Below, in pieces: positions 1-8,691 of a stretch of DNA of 60,838 bases. The position numbers were made by a program, and so were the translations under genes. How positions within the stretch are numbered: position 1 is the first letter of the stretch; each line of letters starts with the position of its first letter. The DNA comes from UBA3537 sp045561735 (GTDB lineage: Bacteria > Bacteroidota > Bacteroidia > Flavobacteriales > Flavobacteriaceae), in the NCBI GenBank assembly GCA_045561735.1, contig JBJKXC010000036.1:1-60838 (forward strand). The letters are read 5' to 3'. The notes under the pieces are model-generated. The model made no database searches. It was not told where the DNA came from and saw only the letters and a program-made list of their open reading frames with translations.

Positions 1-570
1 GATTACCGATGTTAATACCAATGGTAACCAACGGTTTTTTGCCAAAATACCCAGACCTTGCATCCAATAGCCTCTAAACAAATACTCCTCAAAACTCGTT
101 TGTAAAGGAATTAAGAGAACGGCAATCAAGACAAGAATTAAAAATGGAACCAATTGAAAATTAAACTCGTAATTTTGTGGGTTAAAAAAATACTCTACGC
201 CAATAAAACCAATGGTAATGGCACCCCAAAATATAAATGCAAACCAAAACCGAGACCAGTCAATTTTTTCTCTAGAAGTGGTTAAACTGACCAAGCTTTG
301 TTTGTGTATCACTTTCACAGTAAAAAATACTGCTACCAAGCCTCCTACATACGTCAACAGCATTAAAAATAAATTTAAATTTGAATCTAATATCCCCATC
401 AATTCATTAGGATCATCAATAGCAGCGACTGATTCGTTTCCAAGTGATTCCATAACAATTGCAATGGTTAATGGAATTTGACCCAAAAAAATACCTACAA
501 CAACAATGAGAAACCCAACAATATAAAGCCACCAATCATTTTCGATTTTAAAAGCCTGTTTTATATACAT
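1..570 (-). CDS. CPBP family intramembrane metalloprotease, 3' end cut by window edge
   Basis: A reading frame of 190 codons starts at an ATG (complement 568-570) and stays open to the window edge, so the C-terminus is missing. The start MYIKQAFKIENDWWLYIVGF runs into hydrophobic membrane segments. Near the cut end it reads SFEEYLFRGYWMQ, the EExxxR motif of the CPBP (CAAX protease and bacteriocin-processing, Abi) family, in which these residues help bind the catalytic metal inside the membrane. The gene follows menC by only 3 bp on the same strand and is probably the distal gene of the menaquinone operon. Its substrate cannot be told from sequence. Confidence 0.8.
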   Translation of the reverse strand, partial: MYIKQAFKIENDWWLYIVGFLIVVVGIFLGQIPLTIAIVMESLGNESVAAIDDPNELMGILDSNLNLFLMLLTYVGGLVAVFFTVKVIHKQSLVSLTTSREKIDWSRFWFAFIFWGAITIGFIGVEYFFNPQNYEFNFQLVPFLILVLIAVLLIPLQTSFEEYLFRGYWMQGLGILAKNRWLPLVLTSVI

Positions 571-573
571 AAT

Positions 574-1608
574 TTAAAAATTTAATTTCCATTTATTTGA
601 AGGTTCATACGCCAACCTCCCGTTTATTATTTTTAAGGGTGAGACCAAGTTATTGGTAAACAAGGCTCCAGTGCCCAATCCTTGCGAACGTTGTACGTTC
701 AATTGGTAAGTCCATTGTGCAATGGCATTTAAACCAACATTGCTTTCTAATGCACTTGTTACCCACCATCCTACTGAAAGGGGTTCTGCCAAATCAATCC
801 AGGACTGACTGCCAGAAAAACCACCAACAAGTGTTGGTTTAAGTATGATGTATTGGGGATTTATAGTTTGTAGCAAATAATTACGTTTTGTTACATCATG
901 GACTCCAATTAATTCTTCATCCAGTGCAATTGGTATGGGCGATTGTGAACAAAGTTTAGCCATGACCTCAATTTGGCCAGAGGCAATAGGTTGTTCTATG
1001 GAATGTAGTTGTAAATCGGAAAGACGTTTTAATTTTTCTAGAGCTTCATTCGTTGAAAAAGCACCATTGGCATCAACTCGAATTTCTATGGTATTGGCAT
1101 CATATTCTTTTCTGATTGACTCAAGTAGTTTGAATTCAGTATCAAAATCAAGGGCGCCAATTTTAATCTTTATACAATCAAAACCAGAAGCAAGTTTTGA
1201 ATAAATTTGAGATTTCATAAAATCCGTATTTCCCATCCAAACCAAACCATTGATTGGGATTTCAGCTTGCCCTTCTGTGAATTTTGAAGGAAATAAAACA
1301 AAGGATTTATTGGCATTAAAATCTAAAAAGGCGGTTTCTAGACCAAATTGAATGGCTGGGAATTCTGACAATTCTTCCAATAGGGCTTCTAACCCCAATT
1401 GGATGTTTTTACAAACCCAGTCTAATTTATCTTCAAAGTCAGGCCGGTCATCACAGCTCAAACCTCTGAACATGCCACATTCGCCAATACCCATTTGATT
1501 GGCATCTTGAATTTTAAGAAACCATGTATCCTTAGAGGTTAGCACCCCTCTGGAGGTACCACTGGCTTGTTTAAATTGCAGTTGGTATTTAAAAAATATA
1601 GCCTTCAT
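574..1608 (-). CDS. menC: o-succinylbenzoate synthase MenC
   Basis: This 344-aa enolase-superfamily protein dehydrates SHCHC to o-succinylbenzoate in menaquinone synthesis. The barrel catalytic set is visible: the KIKIG motif with Lys147 and Lys149, metal ligands Asp179 (RVDAN), Glu205 (IEQP) and Asp230 (ALDE), and the second Lys257 (LKPTLVGG). The N-terminal capping domain is shortened, as is usual for Bacteroidota OSBS. The superfamily includes dipeptide epimerases, but the men neighbourhood settles the call. It lies 6 bp downstream of menA on the same strand. Confidence 0.95.
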   Translation of the reverse strand: MKAIFFKYQLQFKQASGTSRGVLTSKDTWFLKIQDANQMGIGECGMFRGLSCDDRPDFEDKLDWVCKNIQLGLEALLEELSEFPAIQFGLETAFLDFNANKSFVLFPSKFTEGQAEIPINGLVWMGNTDFMKSQIYSKLASGFDCIKIKIGALDFDTEFKLLESIRKEYDANTIEIRVDANGAFSTNEALEKLKRLSDLQLHSIEQPIASGQIEVMAKLCSQSPIPIALDEELIGVHDVTKRNYLLQTINPQYIILKPTLVGGFSGSQSWIDLAEPLSVGWWVTSALESNVGLNAIAQWTYQLNVQRSQGLGTGALFTNNLVSPLKIINGRLAYEPSNKWKLNF

Positions 1609-1614
1609 TGTATG

Positions 1615-2538
1615 TTAGAGAAGTTGTTGCAATTGTTCAATCACCAATATGGAAGCAAACAATAGAGACATTGCAAATGTTGATAAGGCCACCAACTTGA
1701 GATGGGGGTCAAATCGCTTTGGATTTTTGATGCTGTAGACAATTTTCAAGTGAATCAATAAAGGTGCAAAAGCAACCCAAGTGAAAAGCATTAAATAGGA
1801 AAAAGACATGAGACCTTGAAAAACAATCATAAGCGCAATCGCCGATAAAATCAATGAAAAATGGTATACCTTAGAATTTTTACGCCCCATATAGCCTGCA
1901 AGGGTGTATTTATTTGATTTTTTATCGGACTCTAAGTCTCGCATGTTGTTTAGGTTTAAAACAGCGGCACTTAAAAGTCCAACTGATGAGGCAGGCAATA
2001 AGAGTCGAATGTCAATTTGCTTTGAAAATAAAAAGAAGGTACCAAAAACACTCAATAATCCAAAAAACAAAAATACCATCAAATCTCCCAGGGCTCTATA
2101 GCCATAAGCGGCATCCCCAACAGTATAAGAAATTGCTGCCCAGATTGAAAGCCCTCCCAAGATTACAAAGACTGTGGAAGCAATCAACTGCTCAAAGCCA
2201 AAAGAAACCCAGATCAATGCGATGGCCAAACCAGTGCTAATAAGCCCGTTTAAAATAACTGCAAGTCGCATTTTCTTTGGCGTGACTACACCGCTCTGTA
2301 CTGCCCTTTCAGGGCCAATACGAGATTGGTTGTCGGTGCCTTTGATGCCATCTCCATAATCATTTGCTAAATTGGACAATATTTGAAAGCTTAAGGTGGT
2401 TAAAATAATCAGTGTAAAAATCAAACCGTCAAAAAAACCTAAAAAATAAGCGTAGCTTGACCCAACCAATGCACCAGATATAGAGAGTGGTAGCGTCCTA
2501 AGCCTTGAAGCCGATATCCAAGTTTTTAAAGTTGGCAT
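1615..2538 (-). CDS. menA: 1,4-dihydroxy-2-naphthoate octaprenyltransferase MenA
   Basis: This is a UbiA-family membrane prenyltransferase of 307 aa that joins the polyprenyl chain to DHNA to give demethylmenaquinone. The first Asp-rich site reads NLANDYGDGIKGTDN and the second reads NLNNMRDLESDKKSN. About eight hydrophobic segments follow. I start the protein at the Met at 2538 (MPTLKTWISASRLRTLPLS), where family similarity begins, rather than at the longer open frame beginning at 2592, which would lie inside menB. With this start only 1 bp separates it from the menB stop, so the two are surely cotranscribed. Confidence 0.93.
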   Translation of the reverse strand: MPTLKTWISASRLRTLPLSISGALVGSSYAYFLGFFDGLIFTLIILTTLSFQILSNLANDYGDGIKGTDNQSRIGPERAVQSGVVTPKKMRLAVILNGLISTGLAIALIWVSFGFEQLIASTVFVILGGLSIWAAISYTVGDAAYGYRALGDLMVFLFFGLLSVFGTFFLFSKQIDIRLLLPASSVGLLSAAVLNLNNMRDLESDKKSNKYTLAGYMGRKNSKVYHFSLILSAIALMIVFQGLMSFSYLMLFTWVAFAPLLIHLKIVYSIKNPKRFDPHLKLVALSTFAMSLLFASILVIEQLQQLL

Positions 2539-2539
2539 C

Positions 2540-3379
2540 TTAGGGGATCCATTTTTTATTAAAATTGGGAGGCCGCTTTTCCAAAAACGCATCGCGTCCT
2601 TCTTTAGCCTCTTCTGTCATATAAGCCAATCGAGTGGCTTCACCAGCAAAAACTTGTTGCCCAACCATACCATCATCCGTTAGATTCATGGCAAACTTTA
2701 GCATTTTAATGGAAATTGGTGATTTTTGTAAAATTTCTTGCGCCCATTCAAAAGCGGTAGCTTCTAAATCTGCATGCGGTATGACTGCATTGACCATGCC
2801 CATTTCATAGGCCTCTTGCGCACTGTAATTTCTACCTAAAAAGAATATTTCTCGAGCTTTCTTTTGACCGACCATTTTGGCCAAATAGGCCGAGCCGTAA
2901 CCGCCGTCAAAACTGGTCACATCGGCATCTGTTTGCTTAAAAATGGCGTGTTCTTTACTTGCAAGTGTTAAATCGCAAACAACATGCAAGCTGTGGCCAC
3001 CTCCAACGGCCCAACCAGGAACGACTGCAATAACAGCTTTGGGCATAAAGCGAATCAAGCGTTGGACTTCTAAAATGTTTAAACGGTGGTAGCCATCTTT
3101 ACCAACATATCCCTCATCCCCTCTTGATTTTTGATCCCCACCACTGCAAAAGGAATATACACCATCTTTAGATGAAGGACCTTCAGCACTTAACAAAACG
3201 ACCCCTATGGAAGTGTCTTCATTGGCGTCTTGAAAAGCCTTTAATAGCTCGGAGGTTGTTTGGGGTCTGAAAGCATTACGAACATCCGGTCTATTGAAAG
3301 CAATCCGTGCGACTCCTTCACATTTGTTGTATGTAATGTCCTCAAAATCAAGGGCTGTTTTCCAGTTGATAGCACTCAT
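2540..3379 (-). CDS. menB: 1,4-dihydroxy-2-naphthoyl-CoA synthase MenB
   Basis: This 279-aa crotonase-fold enzyme cyclises o-succinylbenzoyl-CoA to DHNA-CoA. It shows the MenB signature SFCSGGDQKSRGDEGY with its oxyanion-hole glycine, and DVTSFDGGYGSAYLAK, which holds the conserved active-site Asp/Gly/Tyr region. The C-terminus RPPNFNKKWIP is typical of MenB and separates it from generic enoyl-CoA hydratases. It sits 4 bp downstream of the CvfB-like gene and 1 bp upstream of menA. Confidence 0.97.
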   Translation of the reverse strand: MSAINWKTALDFEDITYNKCEGVARIAFNRPDVRNAFRPQTTSELLKAFQDANEDTSIGVVLLSAEGPSSKDGVYSFCSGGDQKSRGDEGYVGKDGYHRLNILEVQRLIRFMPKAVIAVVPGWAVGGGHSLHVVCDLTLASKEHAIFKQTDADVTSFDGGYGSAYLAKMVGQKKAREIFFLGRNYSAQEAYEMGMVNAVIPHADLEATAFEWAQEILQKSPISIKMLKFAMNLTDDGMVGQQVFAGEATRLAYMTEEAKEGRDAFLEKRPPNFNKKWIP

Positions 3380-3383
3380 AGCT

Positions 3384-4214
3384 TTATTTTAAATAAATTC
3401 CATCAGATTCCAGGCGTATTAGTCGCCTTTTGTACAAGGCGCCTACTGCTTTTTTAAAACTCTTTTTACTCATTTGAGCCACCGACTTAATGGCTTCTGG
3501 AGCTGATTTGTCAGTGACATTCAAAAATCCGTTGTGATCAGCTATTAAGTCTAATAATACCATGGCAGTGGACTCAATGTTTCTGTAACCCATTTTTTGC
3601 AAACTGACGTCAATTTTGTTGCCAGGCCGAATTTTTTTAACAATACCTTTTAGTTTATCTCCAATACTTAAATCTTTAAAAATTGCATCTTTGAAAATCA
3701 GTCCCAAATGACAATTATTAACAATGACATTCATGCCCAATTCTGAAGGATGAGAGATAATCAAATCCACCTCTTCGTACATTTCAACACTAAGTTCTGA
3801 GTTGTCTAGAAAGTGGTTTGTTTTACTAGAAGCGACCAATCGATCTGTTTTTTCATCCAAATAGCAATGAACCAAATACCAACCTCCTTTTTTCATTTTA
3901 AAAGCTTGTTCCTTAAACGGACAAAATAACTCTTTGACCATACCCCAATCTAGAAACGCACCATATTCGTTTACGGCATTACAACGAAGCAGCGCGAATT
4001 CGCCTCTTTGAATGTAAGGAGTATCGGTAACGGCAACCAAACGTTCTTCATTATCTAAATAAACGAAAACCTCTAAAACATCATCAATTTCAAAAGAATT
4101 TGGAACATAGCGATTGGGTAGTAATACTTCATTGTCTTCAGAGTCTCCTAAATACAAGCCTGGGTCAGTATCTCTCAAGATTTTTAAAGCGTTATAGCGA
4201 CCTACCTCAATCAT
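3384..4214 (-). CDS. S1 RNA-binding domain protein, CvfB family
   Basis: This 276-aa protein begins MIEVGRYNALKILRDTDPG, the typical start of the CvfB/YitL family. These proteins hold tandem S1-like OB folds and a C-terminal winged helix; here the end reads KKAVGALYKRRLIRLESDG. The third S1-type segment (KLKGIVKKIRPGNKIDVSLQ) is clear. CvfB proteins bind RNA and affect gene expression and virulence factors in Firmicutes. No specific role is known in flavobacteria. It lies just upstream of menB in the same direction and may be cotranscribed with the men genes. Confidence 0.88.
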   Translation of the reverse strand: MIEVGRYNALKILRDTDPGLYLGDSEDNEVLLPNRYVPNSFEIDDVLEVFVYLDNEERLVAVTDTPYIQRGEFALLRCNAVNEYGAFLDWGMVKELFCPFKEQAFKMKKGGWYLVHCYLDEKTDRLVASSKTNHFLDNSELSVEMYEEVDLIISHPSELGMNVIVNNCHLGLIFKDAIFKDLSIGDKLKGIVKKIRPGNKIDVSLQKMGYRNIESTAMVLLDLIADHNGFLNVTDKSAPEAIKSVAQMSKKSFKKAVGALYKRRLIRLESDGIYLK

Positions 4215-4306
4215 AATGCAAAGGTAAGCATATTCGGACTAATAATTACTTTGTAATATCCTTAAGAAAGTTAAAGTTTTCACTAATTTCTGTATGATGA
4301 AAAAAT

Positions 4307-4482
4307 TTATTGTATTAACAAATTGTAAAGACCAAATGCGGAAACAGTACTGACGTCTTTATTGTAAATAGAATGTCCACAAGCAATGGTTGCTTTTGTT
4401 AATAAATCCATTTCAGGATTTATTTTGCACTTTATTTTACATCTGTGGCATATTTTTCTATAAATTCTTCTCTTTTGTTCAT
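4307..4482 (-). pseudogene. Decayed remnant of a DUF2853-family gene
   Basis: An ATG at 4482 opens MNKREEFIEKYATDVK and then stops. Two bases out of frame the sequence goes on as KCKINPEMDLLTKATIACG and then HSIYNKDVSTVSAF, ending at a stop at 4307-4309. Joined across the frameshift, this matches the start of DUF2853 proteins as I remember them (KRDEL..KYA.DLK..C...PDMDLLT..T...G.SIY..D..TV). The second half of the family, about 60 residues, is missing. So I read it as a frameshifted and truncated relic and not as a gene. The family match is from memory and needs a profile search. Confidence 0.6.
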
Positions 4483-4581
4483 ATTGTTTGGGTTATCTTA
4501 CATAAATAAATAGGCTTAAATTAAGCCTTTCATTTAGCCATAGACATGGAATAATTCAAAAAGTCACACTTTTTATAAAAA

Positions 4582-6267
4582 TTATTTAAGTGCGTCAAAG
4601 TAGGCCAATAAAATTTTACTGTTTTCTTCAGAAGGTGTAAAAATCTCTAATAGTTGAGGTGAGTTTGAAGCCTCAAAAAATGAAGGCAAAGCTTTTGATA
4701 GGCTTTCAATCGAATTTGCAGCATAATAATCAAATCCGAAATCTTTTGCCAATCCCTTAGCACTACGACCATGTTTGGTTTCAAAATAGGTTTTAAAGAG
4801 TTTTGAATTGTCATTTCCTGGTAAAATTCTAAAAATACCGCCACCATCATTATTGATAACGATCATTTTAAAATTATTGGGAATGTACTTGTTCCACAAC
4901 CCATTAGCGTCATAAAAGAAGCTCAAGTCCCCTGAAATAAGCAAGGTTGGGAGTTTTGAAACAACTGCGGCACCAACCGCTGTACTTGTAGAACCATCTA
5001 TACCACTGGTACCTCTATTGCAGTACAACGCAATGGAACTATCAAATTCAAACAATTGTAAATAACGAATCACAGAGCTGTTTGAGGATTGAACCATATA
5101 ATACTTAGGAATGGTCGCTGAAATTAACTCAAAAGCTTTGAAATCACAAAATGGCATGGCTCTTAAATAAGATTTATGGGCTTTGAGACGCCTCTGTTTT
5201 GCGGCTTGCCAAAATTCAAAGTAAGAACTTATTGTTGGAGAAATAGATTTATACAATTGATCCAAAAACATATTTGGTTTACATTTGAAATGTTTTGAAA
5301 GACTAAAAAACGTATCATTGGCGCTATGAGGGTCTGCATGCCAATGGTGCTTTGGTTTGTAAGATCTTAAAAATGCTTTGATTCTTTTGGAAATAATCAA
5401 ACCGCCAAAAGTCAATAATATATCGGGTTGCAACGCTTTAAATCCTGTAGGATCTAAAGGGGTAATCAACTGGTCAATGAAGGGGAAAAATCGAGGATGG
5501 TGTAAGTTAGAAGTCGTTTCTGTAAGTACAACCACAGAGGGATCATTTGCTAGCTTTTCGATCATAACATCATCTATGGTATTTGGTGAACTTACTCCTA
5601 CGAGCACAAGCTTTCTTTTTGCCTTTTGCCAAGTCTTCAAATTTGAAGAACTGATCTTAACAGATGGTGTTTTTGTTGGACTTTTAAACGGAAGTGGCAT
5701 CACATCCAGCGCAGTAACGGTTTCATATAAAGGCTCCTCAAAAGGAACATTAATGTGCACTGGCCCCATTTTATTCAAACTGGTGTTCAGTGCCTTTAAA
5801 ATTAATTTTTGAGCCTTAATTTCTGTCGATTTCAGGCTGTTGAAATATTGTTTTTTCGGAATTTTTAAGTTGGCTTCGAAAAGCACATGGGCTCCAAAAG
5901 CGTTCGGTTGAATAATTGTTTGGCCATCCCCTATATTAATAAGATTTTTTGGACGGTCTGCGGAAATAACAACCAATGGAATACCTGTATAAAAGGCTTC
6001 AGCTACAGCAGGATAGTAATTTAGAAGGGCACTTCCAGATGTACAAATAACCGCAACAGGTTCTAAAGTATGTTGCGCAATACCAAGAGCAAAAAAACCA
6101 GCAGAACGTTCATCAATAATACTATAACATTTAAAAAAAGGGTTGTTTGTAAATCCAATAATCAAAGGGGCGTTTCGGCTTCCCGGAGAAATTACAATGT
6201 GCTTAACTTCCTTTGCTTTACAAAGCTGGATAACGTATTGTGCTAAAGTTTGTTTTGGATAAATCAT
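4582..6267 (-). CDS. menD: SEPHCHC synthase MenD
   Basis: This 561-aa thiamine-diphosphate enzyme joins isochorismate and 2-oxoglutarate to give SEPHCHC. The N-terminal domain has HIVISPGSRNAPL and DERSAGFFALGIA with the conserved Glu that activates ThDP, then CTSGSALLNYYPAVAEA. The C-terminal ThDP-binding motif runs from GDLSFFYDANGLWN to INNDGGGIF. The C-terminal end LLAYFDALK is intact. It lies 60 bp downstream of the isochorismate synthase gene, which makes its substrate. Confidence 0.96.
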   Translation of the reverse strand: MIYPKQTLAQYVIQLCKAKEVKHIVISPGSRNAPLIIGFTNNPFFKCYSIIDERSAGFFALGIAQHTLEPVAVICTSGSALLNYYPAVAEAFYTGIPLVVISADRPKNLINIGDGQTIIQPNAFGAHVLFEANLKIPKKQYFNSLKSTEIKAQKLILKALNTSLNKMGPVHINVPFEEPLYETVTALDVMPLPFKSPTKTPSVKISSSNLKTWQKAKRKLVLVGVSSPNTIDDVMIEKLANDPSVVVLTETTSNLHHPRFFPFIDQLITPLDPTGFKALQPDILLTFGGLIISKRIKAFLRSYKPKHHWHADPHSANDTFFSLSKHFKCKPNMFLDQLYKSISPTISSYFEFWQAAKQRRLKAHKSYLRAMPFCDFKAFELISATIPKYYMVQSSNSSVIRYLQLFEFDSSIALYCNRGTSGIDGSTSTAVGAAVVSKLPTLLISGDLSFFYDANGLWNKYIPNNFKMIVINNDGGGIFRILPGNDNSKLFKTYFETKHGRSAKGLAKDFGFDYYAANSIESLSKALPSFFEASNSPQLLEIFTPSEENSKILLAYFDALK

Positions 6268-6327
6268 TAGGTTGCAAAGGTATTGATTTTACATGTTAAA
6301 CCTTAATGAAAATATAAATTTTGAAGC

Positions 6328-7392
6328 TTAAAATATGGATTTAAGGGTTTGAATCTTAGCTTCTGTTTCTTCCCATTCACTATCAGGAATTGATTTTTCA
6401 GTAATGCCACCACCTGCATACAATTTAGCTGTATTTCTGTTCAATTGCATACAGCGTAAATTGACAACTAAATTAGCATGCTGAAGTTTAAGGTTGGAAT
6501 GAAGTTTAATTTCGCCTAAAAAGCCCGAATAATAGCTGCGATCGATAGGCTCGTACTCATTTATAAAAGCCATCGCCGCTATTTTAGGGGTTCCGCATAC
6601 AGCCGGGGTTGGATGTAGATCATTTAGGAGCTCTTTAAATCCGTTTGGAGTGGCCTTTAGGTTACCTGAAAGTAGGGTTTGTAAATGTAATAATTTACCT
6701 GCTCTAATTGTTTTAGGCTTAGAGGTATTTACAAATTCTAAATGCGGATTTAAAGTTCTTTTTAGATAATTTGTTACTATGGTATGCTCTTCAAAATTTT
6801 TCAAATCCCACTTTACTTCTGTTGAGTCTCCAAATCTTTGCGTACCCGCTAAAGCAACAGATTGAAGCTTATGGCCTTCAATTTTCAAAAGGGATTCAGG
6901 TGAAGCGCCCATCCATGTCCCTGTTTTGGGATGAAACCAAAAATAAGTGTAAGTCTCAGGGTATGCTTTAACTACAGAACAAAACAGGTCTAAAATATTT
7001 ATATTTAGATATTCTATTTCAGCAGTTCGCGCTAAAACTACTTTTTCCAACGCTGTTACTTTGATGGATTGAATGGCTTGTTTGATTAAGTTTTTATGAA
7101 CTTCTGCATTGGATTTTGAATTTTGGAAAGACAAAAAAGAAGGTGATTTGTTTTTTAAATTGAATTCCAAAGATTCAGAAACAGTTTCTGGGATTATATA
7201 AGTGGGCTGATTTTTTAGATCAAAAGGTGCGAATACAAAACCGGATTCATTAAATTTTGAGGTTTGATAGGATTTTGCGTTGGTTTGGAACAATGCTTTT
7301 ATGGAATTTTGATTAAAATCCGAATACAAAACAAAAGGCTTTTGACCATCCATCTGTAGCTTGATTCTTTCAAAAATTGAAGGTTTCGGCAT
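6328..7392 (-). CDS. menF: Isochorismate synthase (MenF/EntC type)
   Basis: This 354-aa chorismate-utilising enzyme converts chorismate to isochorismate, the first step to menaquinone. The C-terminal catalytic domain shows KVVLARTAEI with the general-base Lys, HPTPAVCGTPK, DRSYYSGFLGEI, and the last motif LYAGGGITEKSIPDSEWEET with the Mg-binding Glu residues. It lacks a glutamine amidotransferase partner, and the next gene is menD, so isochorismate synthase is far likelier than anthranilate or aminodeoxychorismate synthase. The N-terminal third is weakly conserved, as usual. Confidence 0.92.
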   Translation of the reverse strand: MPKPSIFERIKLQMDGQKPFVLYSDFNQNSIKALFQTNAKSYQTSKFNESGFVFAPFDLKNQPTYIIPETVSESLEFNLKNKSPSFLSFQNSKSNAEVHKNLIKQAIQSIKVTALEKVVLARTAEIEYLNINILDLFCSVVKAYPETYTYFWFHPKTGTWMGASPESLLKIEGHKLQSVALAGTQRFGDSTEVKWDLKNFEEHTIVTNYLKRTLNPHLEFVNTSKPKTIRAGKLLHLQTLLSGNLKATPNGFKELLNDLHPTPAVCGTPKIAAMAFINEYEPIDRSYYSGFLGEIKLHSNLKLQHANLVVNLRCMQLNRNTAKLYAGGGITEKSIPDSEWEETEAKIQTLKSIF

Positions 7393-7397
7393 TGTAA

Positions 7398-7817
7398 TTA
7401 TTTTGGGAGCCTAATGGTTGTTAATTTGCATAAGGATATAAGCTCCTCCTTCTCATTGGTGACGCGAATGCTAAAGATCTGAGTGGTTCTACCTTTGTGT
7501 TGGCACTGAGCTGTCGCATAGATAAATCCATCTTTAACGCTCTTTATATGTTGAGCTGAAATATCAATTCCCCGAACAACATAAGATTCAGTGTCCAAAA
7601 AAAAATGAGCTGCAAAACTGCCAACAGTTTCCGCTAGAGCCAATGTGGCACCACCATGGAGAACACCATCCGGTTGGTATACTTTAGACGTCACTGGCAT
7701 TTTAGCAACAATAGAATTTTCAGTAGCATCAACGAATTCGATGGACAGTGTTTCCATTAAATTGCCTTTGCAAACTGCATTTGCCTTTTGAATTAATTGT
7801 TCTTTAGAAAACTGCAT
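7398..7817 (-). CDS. Hotdog-fold thioesterase, probable DHNA-CoA thioesterase
   Basis: This 139-aa PaaI/YdiI-type hotdog protein shows the family signature DGVLHGGATLALAETVGSF, with the acyl-CoA-contacting HGG and the catalytic acidic residue in ALAE. Such proteins hydrolyse aromatic acyl-CoAs. Its place as first gene of a men cluster (5 bp before isochorismate synthase) makes DHNA-CoA hydrolysis, the MenI step, the best guess. The exact substrate is inferred from context and not from sequence. A -7 type box lies just upstream. Confidence 0.8.
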   Translation of the reverse strand: MQFSKEQLIQKANAVCKGNLMETLSIEFVDATENSIVAKMPVTSKVYQPDGVLHGGATLALAETVGSFAAHFFLDTESYVVRGIDISAQHIKSVKDGFIYATAQCQHKGRTTQIFSIRVTNEKEELISLCKLTTIRLPK

Positions 7818-7832
7818 TTTGATAATTTTCTA

Positions 7833-7840
7833 CAAAAATA
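7833..7840 (-). promoter_or_regulatory. Candidate -7 box for the thioesterase-men operon
   Basis: On the minus strand TATTTTTG fits the Bacteroidota -7 consensus TAnnTTTG and lies 15 bp before the start codon. It sits directly after two terminator-like hairpins, so transcription of the men genes would restart here after the proteorhodopsin unit. No clear -33 TTG is found at the usual distance. Confidence 0.4.
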
Positions 7841-7844
7841 CAAA

Positions 7845-7867
7845 AACAAAAAACGGCTTATATGCCG
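7845..7867 (-). terminator. Second, weaker terminator-like hairpin after proteorhodopsin
   Basis: Read on the minus strand, CGGC-ATATAA-GCCG is followed by TTTTTTG. It lies about 20 bp past the stronger hairpin at 7887-7918, giving a tandem arrangement that would limit read-through from proteorhodopsin into the men genes. The stem is only 4 bp. Confidence 0.4.
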
Positions 7868-7886
7868 CTTTCGTTAAAATTAGCGT

Positions 7887-7918
7887 AAAAAAAAGCGCAA
7901 TCAAATGATTGCGCTTTT
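7887..7918 (-). terminator. Rho-independent terminator of the proteorhodopsin gene
   Basis: AAAAGCGCAATCA (7891-7903) and its perfect 13-base complement (7906-7918) form a strong hairpin. On the minus strand it is followed by a run of eight T (complement of A7887-7894). It starts 27 bp past the proteorhodopsin stop. Confidence 0.88.
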
Positions 7919-7944
7919 ATTGTAATTTAAATTGGTATTACAAA

Positions 7945-8670
7945 TTAGGAAGTTTTCTTACATGCTAGAGCATATACAACTAAACCAAATCCAATTTTGT
8001 TAATAGCATCAGCGATGTTGTACCAAACATTGATATCAAGTAATCCTTCAGTTGGTAATGCATCATACCATCCAGTAGTACCGTCCATGTATCCAAGAGG
8101 ATAAATAGCCCATCCTACTAGTACAAACCAGCAAAGGTATTTGTGTGCTTGTAGGACATCTCCACCTGCCTCAGTAGCAAGTGCCTTAGCCTCACCGAAC
8201 CATATCATGTATGCGATTACAAAATATGCAAGACCTGAAATTGTACCCCAAATCATAGCATTATCACCAGTTTCACCGATGTAACCACAAACAAGCATTA
8301 CAGTTGATAATCCAATTAATTTCCACATTAGATTTTTAGTTGCACCTGCTACTTTAAGAATTAAATAAAACTCTACACACATTAGTGGTACAGTCAAAAT
8401 CCAATCTACATAACGAAAAGCAGTTACATTGTCGAGTGATCCAGCCATAGCTGCGTCACGCATGTACCAGTAGTGTACTGCTGCAATAAATGTGATTAAA
8501 CCAGAAACTAAAACAGAATTTCTCCATTTTTTGTCAAATTGGTTCAATGAAAGAAAAAAGAAGGCAGAAGCTGCCATCATAGCCATACATCCTATAAAGA
8601 ATGTAAAATTCACTGGATCGTTGACGTTACCTGTAACATCTGCGATAAGTGGTAAGAATAAATTTGTCAT
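7945..8670 (-). CDS. Proteorhodopsin, light-driven proton pump, green type
   Basis: This 241-aa retinal protein has seven membrane helices. In this numbering the proton acceptor is Asp89, with Thr93 and proton donor Glu100 in the stretch RYVDWILTVPLMCVE; they match D97, T101 and E108 of the classic marine proteorhodopsin, the DTE signature of an outward H+ pump. Met97 stands at the spectral tuning site (105 in the reference), as in flavobacterial green-absorbing pigments. His66 pairs with Asp89. Lys225 in ADAINKIGFG carries retinal, with Asp221 as second counter-ion. I choose the Met at 8670 (MTNLFLPLIA, preceded by AGAAAAG) over the longer frame from 8724, whose extra 18 residues are Lys/Asn-rich and unlike a leader. 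Confidence 0.97.
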   Translation of the reverse strand: MTNLFLPLIADVTGNVNDPVNFTFFIGCMAMMAASAFFFLSLNQFDKKWRNSVLVSGLITFIAAVHYWYMRDAAMAGSLDNVTAFRYVDWILTVPLMCVEFYLILKVAGATKNLMWKLIGLSTVMLVCGYIGETGDNAMIWGTISGLAYFVIAYMIWFGEAKALATEAGGDVLQAHKYLCWFVLVGWAIYPLGYMDGTTGWYDALPTEGLLDINVWYNIADAINKIGFGLVVYALACKKTS

Positions 8671-8691
8671 CTTTTCTAAATTTTTGTTAGT

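Noticed and set aside
4307..4408. A 33-residue frame (MDLLTKATIACG...) as an intact small gene
   Set aside because: It is the second part of the DUF2853 relic and lacks its own ribosome-binding site and a full domain.
5378..5812. 144-codon open frame on the plus strand inside menD
   Set aside because: It is antisense to the well-conserved menD gene, has no recognisable family, and its codons follow the complementary constraint of menD.
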